Program-made: the position numbers and the translations under genes | From: an uncultured Pelagibacteraceae bacterium | Lineage (GTDB): Bacteria > Pseudomonadota > Alphaproteobacteria > Pelagibacterales > Pelagibacteraceae | Direction: 5' to 3' | Length of the DNA: 64,000 nt | Assembly (NCBI GenBank): GCA_902617825.1 | Contig: CACMYE010000004.1 | Span: forward strand, 1 to 64,000 | Shown here: in pieces, positions 58,364-64,000 of the stretch | Layout of the letters: each line of letters starts with the position of its first letter | Numbering within the stretch: the stretch's first letter is position 1 | The notes under the pieces: model-generated | Databases searched by the model: none | What the model was told of the DNA's origin: nothing | Seen by the model: only the letters and a program-made list of their open reading frames with translations

Positions 58364-59755
58364 ATGGCAAAAAATAAAAACAACCAGGCAATATGGAGCA
58401 CACGTATTAAAAAAGATACATCAAGTCTGTTTCAAAAAGTTGGCAATTCTTTAGATGTGGATAAAAAACTTTACAAAGAAGACATCAGAGGATCCATTGT
58501 TCATGTTGAGATGCTTTTTAAGCAAAAAATAATCTCATTCAAAATTAAAAATAAAATAATTTATGGTCTGAATAAGATAGAAAATGAGATTTCCAAAAAA
58601 AAATTTGAGTTTGATAAAAAATATGAAGATATTCATATGAATATTGAAAAAAGACTTTTTCAAATTATTGGTGAAGAGGCTGGGTATGTCCATACAGCAA
58701 GATCAAGAAATGATCAGGTAATCACTGATTTAAAATTGTGGTTAAAATCAGCGACTAACGACATAAACAATAATCTAGATAAAGTTATTAAAACCACAAT
58801 AAAATTAGCTGAAAAAAATATTAAAACTATCATGCCTGGTTTTACTCATTTAAAAAATGCTCAGGCAATTTCTTTTGCACATTATCTAATGTCTTATGTT
58901 GAAATTTTTAATCGAGATAAAAAAAGATTTTCTAACAATCTAGAAAGTTTAAATGAAAATCCACTTGGTGTTGCTGCTTTATCTGGTACCTCATTTAATA
59001 TAGACAGAAACTATACAACCAAAAAACTTGGTTTTAAAAAACCTACAAATAACTCTATTGATACCGTTTCAGATAGGGATTTTGTAATTGATTTTCTTTA
59101 CAGTATATCAGTATGCTCTATGCATATTTCAAGGATTGCAGAGGAATTGATTATATGGAATTCAGATGGATTTAATTTAATTAACTTATCTGATAAGGTT
59201 TTAACTGGATCTTCGATAATGCCTCAAAAAAAAAATCCTGATCTTCTAGAATATTTAAGAGGTAAATCTGGAATTGCCTACGGTAATTTATTTTCTATGC
59301 TGACAATTTTAAAGGGTTTGCCACTATCTTATTTTAAAGATCTTCAGGATGATAAGGAGATTGTGTTTAATTCAAATGATACACTTATAAATTGTCTAAA
59401 AATTTTTGATGAAGTATTAAAAAATTGTAATCCAAATAAAAAAAAAATGGTTGAGCTTGCAAATAGAGGGTACATTACTGCAACAGACTTAGCTGACTAT
59501 CTTGTTAAAAATCATTCAATGTCATTTAGAAAAGCTTATCAAATAACTTCAACTATAGTTAATTTAGCAGAAAAAACAAAAAAAAATTTAAACGAACTAT
59601 CTTTAAATAAACTTAAAAAAATTGAGCCTAAACTTACAGAAGATGTTTTAAAAGTGTTTGATCTAAACAATTCTGTCAACTCAAAAAAGTCTTTTGGTGG
59701 AACATCTTTTGATAATATTAAAAAGATGATAGCTAGTTACAAAAAAAATAAATGA
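58364..59755 (+). CDS. argH: Argininosuccinate lyase
   Basis: ArgH splits argininosuccinate to arginine and fumarate, the last step of arginine synthesis. The 463-residue length is normal. It has the fumarase-superfamily motifs: AGYVHTARSRNDQVITDL (about 103), PGFTHLKNAQAISFAHYL, and the signature GSSIMPQKKNPD (about 283). The gene is followed with a 4-nt overlap (ATGA) by a small lipoprotein ORF and then lysA, as in several alphaproteobacteria where argH precedes lysA. Confidence 0.97.
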   Translation: MAKNKNNQAIWSTRIKKDTSSLFQKVGNSLDVDKKLYKEDIRGSIVHVEMLFKQKIISFKIKNKIIYGLNKIENEISKKKFEFDKKYEDIHMNIEKRLFQIIGEEAGYVHTARSRNDQVITDLKLWLKSATNDINNNLDKVIKTTIKLAEKNIKTIMPGFTHLKNAQAISFAHYLMSYVEIFNRDKKRFSNNLESLNENPLGVAALSGTSFNIDRNYTTKKLGFKKPTNNSIDTVSDRDFVIDFLYSISVCSMHISRIAEELIIWNSDGFNLINLSDKVLTGSSIMPQKKNPDLLEYLRGKSGIAYGNLFSMLTILKGLPLSYFKDLQDDKEIVFNSNDTLINCLKIFDEVLKNCNPNKKKMVELANRGYITATDLADYLVKNHSMSFRKAYQITSTIVNLAEKTKKNLNELSLNKLKKIEPKLTEDVLKVFDLNNSVNSKKSFGGTSFDNIKKMIASYKKNK

Positions 59756-59874
59756 TAAAAAAAATTATATTTATAATATTAATATCTATATTAATTATAT
59801 CATGTGGAAAAAAAGGTTGTCCAAAAATTAATGAGGCAGATAAATGTAGTGATCAACTAAAACAAATTACATGA
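59752..59874 (+). CDS. Small lipoprotein between argH and lysA, LptM-like position
   Basis: This 40-residue ORF is not in the ORF track. It runs ATG 59752 to TGA 59874, overlapping argH by 4 nt and lysA by 4 nt. The N-terminal KKIIFIILISILIISC is a lipoprotein signal peptide with the lipobox ending in Cys18; the mature part starts CGKKG and is Lys/Cys-rich (CPKINEADKCSDQ). In other proteobacteria a small lipoprotein (LptM, with the CGLKGPLY motif) often lies just upstream of lysA and helps LptD assembly. The GKKG resembles that motif only weakly, so it is a possible diverged LptM. Confidence 0.7.
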   Translation: MIKKIIFIILISILIISCGKKGCPKINEADKCSDQLKQIT

Positions 59875-61085
59875 AATATTTAAATAATAAATTAATGATA
59901 GAAAACATTAATTTTAATAGTCTGGTTAAAAAGTTTGGAACACCTGCTTATTGTTATTCTTACTCAAAGTTAAAAGAAAACATAGATGGTTTTAAAGAAA
60001 ATTTTAAATCTTTTTCTCCATTAATTTGCTTTTCAGTAAAATCAAATACAAATATAAATATAATTAGAGAAATTAAGAAATTTGGTTTAGGAGCTGACGT
60101 TGTTTCAAAAGGAGAACTTATGTTAGCTTTAAAAGCAGGAGTCGATCCTACCAAAATAGTATTTTCAGGAGTAGGTAAAACCAAAGAAGAAATCAAATTC
60201 GCAATTGAAAAAAAAATATTACTTATAAATGCTGAATCAAAAAGTGAGATACAAGAGATTAATAAAATTGCAAAACAAAAAAGAAAAATAGTAAAAATTG
60301 GTATTAGACTAAACCCAAATACTGACGCAAAAACGCTTAAACAGATTTCTACTGGTAAAAGCGAAAATAAATTTGGTGTAAACAGTAAAACGTTTTACGA
60401 ACTAGTAAATTACTGCAAAAACTCAAAAAATATCAGCCTAGAGTGTTTAAGTGTTCATATAGGTAGTCAAATATTAGACTACAAGCCATATGAAAGAATG
60501 CTCAAAGTTATAAGTAATATAATTAATAAAACTAAATACAAATTTAAATTTGTCGATTTAGGTGGAGGAATGGGTATTTCTTACAGTGATAAAATTAAAA
60601 AGCTTAATTATAAAAAGTATAACTTAGCAATTAAATTTTTTTTAAAAAAACACGACACAAAAATTATTTTTGAACCAGGTAGATCAATAATCGGTAATAC
60701 AGGAACTTTAATATCTAAAATTATTTATATCAAAGATGGTGGGGAAAAAAAATTTATTATTTTAGATGCTGCAATGAATGATCTTATGAGACCAGCTTTA
60801 TATGGAGCAATTCATAAAATATTACCTATTAATAAATCGAACAGGATTTCAAGGTGTATTTATGAATTTGTAGGTCCTATTTGTGAAAGTACAGATAAAT
60901 TTGTAACTTTAAAAAAATTTCAAAAACTAAAAGAAAAAGATTATGTAGCTATATGTGATGTGGGTGCCTACGGTATGTCTCTAAGCTCTAACTATAATCT
61001 TAGACCAAAAGCCGTTGAATTATTGGTAAAAGGAAGAAAAATTAAAATAATTAAAAATAGACAAAAGCATAAAGATTTAATTTAG
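59871..61085 (+). CDS. lysA: Diaminopimelate decarboxylase
   Basis: LysA decarboxylates meso-diaminopimelate to lysine, the last lysine step; dapD and dapE are at 3-5 kb. The protein has 404 residues. The PLP-lysine lies in CFSVKSNT (K57), GAYGMSLSSNYNLRP is near the C-terminus, and the phosphate-binding glycine run is FVDLGGGMGISY (about 225). The catalytic cysteine region is YEFVGPICESTD. It overlaps the small lipoprotein ORF by 4 nt and is 12 nt from plsC. The start at ATG 59871 is preferred because it fits the overlap with the small gene. Confidence 0.96.
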   Translation: MKYLNNKLMIENINFNSLVKKFGTPAYCYSYSKLKENIDGFKENFKSFSPLICFSVKSNTNINIIREIKKFGLGADVVSKGELMLALKAGVDPTKIVFSGVGKTKEEIKFAIEKKILLINAESKSEIQEINKIAKQKRKIVKIGIRLNPNTDAKTLKQISTGKSENKFGVNSKTFYELVNYCKNSKNISLECLSVHIGSQILDYKPYERMLKVISNIINKTKYKFKFVDLGGGMGISYSDKIKKLNYKKYNLAIKFFLKKHDTKIIFEPGRSIIGNTGTLISKIIYIKDGGEKKFIILDAAMNDLMRPALYGAIHKILPINKSNRISRCIYEFVGPICESTDKFVTLKKFQKLKEKDYVAICDVGAYGMSLSSNYNLRPKAVELLVKGRKIKIIKNRQKHKDLI

Positions 61086-61097
61086 CTTTTGATAAAG

Positions 61098-61799
61098 ATG
61101 ATCAGAAATTCATTATTTTCAGTATTTTTTTTTATAGGTATAATTATTATTTCAATAATATTTTTACCTGCATTACTTTTGCCAAAAAAAATTACCTTGC
61201 TTGGAGGAAAATTGATGGGTTATTGGACCGAGGTTTGCCTAAACATTTTTCTATCGGTAAAAATTGTAATTAAAGGTAAGGAAAATATTATAACTGACCA
61301 AAAATTTTTTATTGCTTCCTCACACCAATCTATGTTTGAAACATTTTACTTACAAACTGTTTTCAACTCACCAGTATATATTTTAAAAAAAGAATTATTG
61401 AGAATTCCAATCTTTGGATGGTACTTAAAAAAAATTGGATCTATTTCTATAAATAGAAACAAGGTAAGTAGGGACAATTTAGGATTTTTTAAGGATATTT
61501 TAAGAACAACAAATAGTAGCGATAGACCATTGATAATTTTTCCGCAAGGAACGCGAGTTTTACCTGAGGAACGTCCTCCTTTTAAAAAAGGAGCAACCAG
61601 AATTTATCAAGAGCTAAATATAACTTGCCAACCTGTTGCTGTTAATTCTGGTTATGTATGGCCAAAAAATGGTAGAAAAAATGCTCATAAAACAATAACT
61701 GTTTCTATCTTAACTCCTATTAATGCTGGAATGGATAAAGAGAATTTTTTACAAATTTTAGAAAGTAAGATTTATAATGAACTAAACATATTAAATTAA
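61098..61799 (+). CDS. plsC: 1-acyl-sn-glycerol-3-phosphate acyltransferase
   Basis: PlsC acylates lysophosphatidate to phosphatidate in membrane-lipid synthesis. It has about 233 residues from ATG 61098 (a TTG at 61089 is the ORF-track start). A membrane anchor spans about residues 5-28. Motif I is SSHQSMFETF, with E in place of the usual D of HX4D, as in many alphaproteobacteria; motif II covers GSISINRNK, motif III is FPQGTR and motif IV lies in QPVAVNSG. It shares a 4-nt stop overlap with the convergent dnaN. Confidence 0.9.
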   Translation: MIRNSLFSVFFFIGIIIISIIFLPALLLPKKITLLGGKLMGYWTEVCLNIFLSVKIVIKGKENIITDQKFFIASSHQSMFETFYLQTVFNSPVYILKKELLRIPIFGWYLKKIGSISINRNKVSRDNLGFFKDILRTTNSSDRPLIIFPQGTRVLPEERPPFKKGATRIYQELNITCQPVAVNSGYVWPKNGRKNAHKTITVSILTPINAGMDKENFLQILESKIYNELNILN

Positions 61800-62908
61800 C
61801 CTTTCATTGGCATAACAACATAAATACTATCAAAATCACCTGGATCTTTTATTAAAGCTGGAGAACCTGTGTCATTAAAAAATATTTCCACTTTTTCTCC
61901 ATTTAATTGGGAAGCTACATCTATTAAATATCTAGAGTTAAAGCTAATTTCTAAGTCGTGATCAAATTTTGCGTTCAAGGTCTCCTTACCATCACCACTG
62001 TTAGCATTATTAACTGATAAATCTAATATATCTTTTGATAAACTAAATTTTACTCCATCTTTTTTGTCTAATGAAACAGATGCTACCCTATCAACAGAAT
62101 TTAAAAATAATTTTAAATCTATTTCTAATTTTTTTTGATTATTTTTAGGAATTACTTGAATATAATTAGGAAATTTACCATCGATCAGTTTTGATATTAA
62201 TATACTATTATTTAATTCAAATTTAATTTTCGATTTAACATTTGAAACCTTTACGTCACCATCATAGCTATCCAAAAGAGAACATAGCTGAAATATTGTT
62301 TTTTTGGGTAATATTATTGGATCAAAATCAATTTTTTCATCTAATCTTACTTTAGAAATAGACATCCGATGACTGTCCGTTGCGACAGCTGTAAGATAAT
62401 TTTTTTCATCTACCTCTGTTTGGTGAAAATAAATTCCACTTAAATAATGTCTTGTTTCATCATTAGAAATTGAAAATTTACATTTATTTAATAATTTTAA
62501 AAGTTGTTTAGATTTAATGATAAATTCATTTTGATTAAAATTTTCGTCTGTGAGAGGAAACTCTAATGGACTGAGACAATTTAAATTAAAAATAGATTTC
62601 TCAGATTCTAAATGAAGTTTACTTTTTTCATTCAAAGTTAAATTAATTTTTTTACCAGAAGATAACTTTCTGACAATATCATATATTGTAGATGATACAG
62701 TTGTAGTTTTTCCTTCCTCTAATACTTCCACATTGTTTATTTTATGAATAAAAATTAAATCTAAATCTGTCGCAGTTATTATTAAGTTTGAATTATTTGC
62801 GTCTATTAAAATATTAGATAAAATTGGTAAAGTACTTCTCTTTTCTATAACTCCCTGGCAATAATTGAGGGCTTGCTGAAGGTCTTGTTGATTAACATTA
62901 AATTTCAT
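61796..62908 (-). CDS. dnaN: DNA polymerase III beta subunit (sliding clamp)
   Basis: DnaN is the processivity clamp. It has 370 residues, made of three similar domains; the N-terminal KFNVNQQDLQQALNYCQGV and the central YLSGIYFHQ.. and SHRMSISKV segments match, and the C-terminal VYVVMPMKG-type end (here IYVVMPMKG) is the usual clamp tail. Its start overlaps the dnaA stop by 11 nt, keeping the classical dnaA-dnaN order on the minus strand. gyrB is not adjacent but 43 kb away. recF is not seen. Confidence 0.96.
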   Translation of the reverse strand: MKFNVNQQDLQQALNYCQGVIEKRSTLPILSNILIDANNSNLIITATDLDLIFIHKINNVEVLEEGKTTTVSSTIYDIVRKLSSGKKINLTLNEKSKLHLESEKSIFNLNCLSPLEFPLTDENFNQNEFIIKSKQLLKLLNKCKFSISNDETRHYLSGIYFHQTEVDEKNYLTAVATDSHRMSISKVRLDEKIDFDPIILPKKTIFQLCSLLDSYDGDVKVSNVKSKIKFELNNSILISKLIDGKFPNYIQVIPKNNQKKLEIDLKLFLNSVDRVASVSLDKKDGVKFSLSKDILDLSVNNANSGDGKETLNAKFDHDLEISFNSRYLIDVASQLNGEKVEIFFNDTGSPALIKDPGDFDSIYVVMPMKG

Positions 62909-64000
62909 TATCTTTATTATTATATAATATCTGATTTTTTAACTTATTAATATTGACCACCATCTCTGGATCTTTTTCTTTAATTTTTTCAATTGTTTTA
63001 ACGGAATGTATTATTGTTGTATGGTCTCTATTTGAAAATTCTCTCCCAATTTCAGGTAATGATTTAGAAGTAAGAATCTTTGTTAGATATATTGCTGTTT
63101 GTCTAGGTCTAACTAGATACCTTGATCTTCTCGAAGATAACATCTCATTTTTACTAATTTTGAAAAACTTACAAACCACTGTTTGAATTAAATCAATAGT
63201 GACCTTGTTTTCAGATAGATTCAACAAATCCTTAAGGACTACTTTTGTTTCGGATAGATTTGGGACTTTTTCATAAATTCTTGAGAAAGAAACCACTCTA
63301 TTTATTGCTCCAACTAGCTCTCTTATACTGGCTTTGATTTCAATGCTTATAAAATCTTTTATGTCTTTTGAAATCTGCAATTGGTCTGAATATATACTAT
63401 TTAGTTCTTCTGTTTTTTTTTGAACAATTTTTTTTCTTAATTCTAAATCTGGTTTTTGAATATCAACTACTAATCCACCTGAGAATCTAGATTTAATTCT
63501 TTCTTGAATTCTTAATAATTTATTAGGAGGTCTATCAGCAGAGACAATTATCTGTGAACCTTTATCCAATAAGGCATTAAAGGTGTGAAAAAATTCTTCT
63601 TGCATGGCTTCTTTACCACTAATGAATTGAATATCATCAATTAGCAATATGTCAGTATTTCTAAAGTATTCTTTAAACTTTACCATATCATTTGATTTGA
63701 TTGATTTTACAAATTGATACATAAAACGCTCTGCAGAAATAAACATAACTTTATTGTTTTTTTTTAACTCATATCCAATAGAATTTAACAAGTGTGTTTT
63801 GCCCATTCCAACACCACCATAAATATAAAGTGGGTTGTAATGCGAAATATTTTCTGAAACCTTTAGTGATGCCTCATAAGCTAGCCTATTACTTGATCCC
63901 GTTATAAAATTATCAAATCTTTTATTAGGATCAATTCGATTATATTGTAAATAAGAATCTTTAATAAAGGAAACATTCTCTTTTAAATTACCTTCTTCTA
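62898..64000 (-). CDS. dnaA: Chromosomal replication initiator DnaA, 5' part beyond window
   Basis: DnaA opens oriC. The ORF track starts at an internal Met (63806); reading on through the minus strand to base 64000 stays in frame with RIDPNKRFDNFITGSSNRLAYEAS and YNPLYIYGGVGMGKTHLLN, the domain III start and Walker A. Walker B is ILLIDDIQF. The domain IV signature GREFSNRDHTTIIHSV near the C-terminus is the DnaA-box recognition helix-turn-helix. The N-terminal domain I lies outside. The gene overlaps dnaN by 11 nt. No oriC can be located because the upstream region is not included. Confidence 0.96.
   Translation of the reverse strand, partial: EEGNLKENVSFIKDSYLQYNRIDPNKRFDNFITGSSNRLAYEASLKVSENISHYNPLYIYGGVGMGKTHLLNSIGYELKKNNKVMFISAERFMYQFVKSIKSNDMVKFKEYFRNTDILLIDDIQFISGKEAMQEEFFHTFNALLDKGSQIIVSADRPPNKLLRIQERIKSRFSGGLVVDIQKPDLELRKKIVQKKTEELNSIYSDQLQISKDIKDFISIEIKASIRELVGAINRVVSFSRIYEKVPNLSETKVVLKDLLNLSENKVTIDLIQTVVCKFFKISKNEMLSSRRSRYLVRPRQTAIYLTKILTSKSLPEIGREFSNRDHTTIIHSVKTIEKIKEKDPEMVVNINKLKNQILYNNKDNEI

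Overview
The window is a dense, very AT-rich stretch of a streamlined alphaproteobacterial chromosome. It is most consistent with the SAR11 clade (Candidatus Pelagibacter and relatives). The reasons are: about 70% A+T, almost no spacer DNA with many genes overlapping by 4 nt, typical alphaproteobacterial gene orders (argB-HAD-dapD-dapE; truA-fmt-def; aroK-aroB-bolA-J-domain-cobS-cobT; Suv3-like helicase-TerB-ferredoxin-CarD), a RegB-type redox kinase, and no insertion sequences, phage genes or CRISPR arrays. No gene-free stretch exceeds about 200 bp. The clade assignment comes from pattern recognition, not from a database search.

Layout. 1-8.6 kb: yidC 3' part, arginine and lysine/diaminopimelate biosynthesis (argB, dapD, dapE), a HAD phosphatase, a histone-deacetylase-like enzyme paired with a SET-domain methyltransferase, then truA, fmt and def on the other strand. 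8.6-15.8 kb: an unrecognised secreted protein and a small membrane protein, the shikimate genes aroK and aroB, bolA, a J-domain protein and the chelatase-like pair cobS/cobT. 15.8-19.3 kb: regB-type kinase, a compact gyrB and tRNA-Ser(GGA). 19.3-21.2 kb: a small accessory island with a possible glycosyltransferase and a methyltransferase. 21.2-30.8 kb: one long minus-strand translation operon (GT4 glycosyltransferase, thrS, infC, rpmI, rplT, pheS, pheT, lepA). 30.8-37.5 kb: alpha/beta hydrolase and glutamate synthase gltB/gltD. 37.7-44.8 kb: uppP, a DMT exporter, a 2-oxoglutarate dioxygenase and the pyruvate dehydrogenase genes aceF and aceE, with aceE carrying its own lipoyl domain. 44.9-48.3 kb: tRNA-Arg(ACG), a GT25 glycosyltransferase, a tiny membrane ORF, a thioesterase and acetoacetyl-CoA synthetase. 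48.4-52.7 kb: Suv3-like helicase, TerB-like protein, ferredoxin, CarD with a lysine-rich tail, and a tiny histone-H1-like gene missed by the ORF track. 52.9-64 kb: long-chain acyl-CoA synthetase, tRNA-Leu(CAA), YqaA/DedA protein, dsbB, coq7, HNH nuclease, esterase, HIG1 protein, TlpA-like thioredoxin, argH, a small lipoprotein, lysA, plsC, dnaN and the 3' part of dnaA.

Most genes are housekeeping: amino-acid synthesis, translation, replication, central carbon and nitrogen metabolism, and envelope maintenance. The less ordinary signals are: (1) a self-contained unit encoding a 29-residue Lys/Ala/Arg peptide with its own promoter, hairpin, strong ribosome binding site and terminator; (2) a deacetylase/SET pair; (3) CarD with a long polylysine-like tail; (4) a lipoyl-E1 fusion in pyruvate dehydrogenase; (5) a GyrB without the insert usual in proteobacteria; (6) protein genes starting 6 and 14 nt after tRNA CCA ends; and (7) six convergent gene pairs that share a 4-nt stop overlap.
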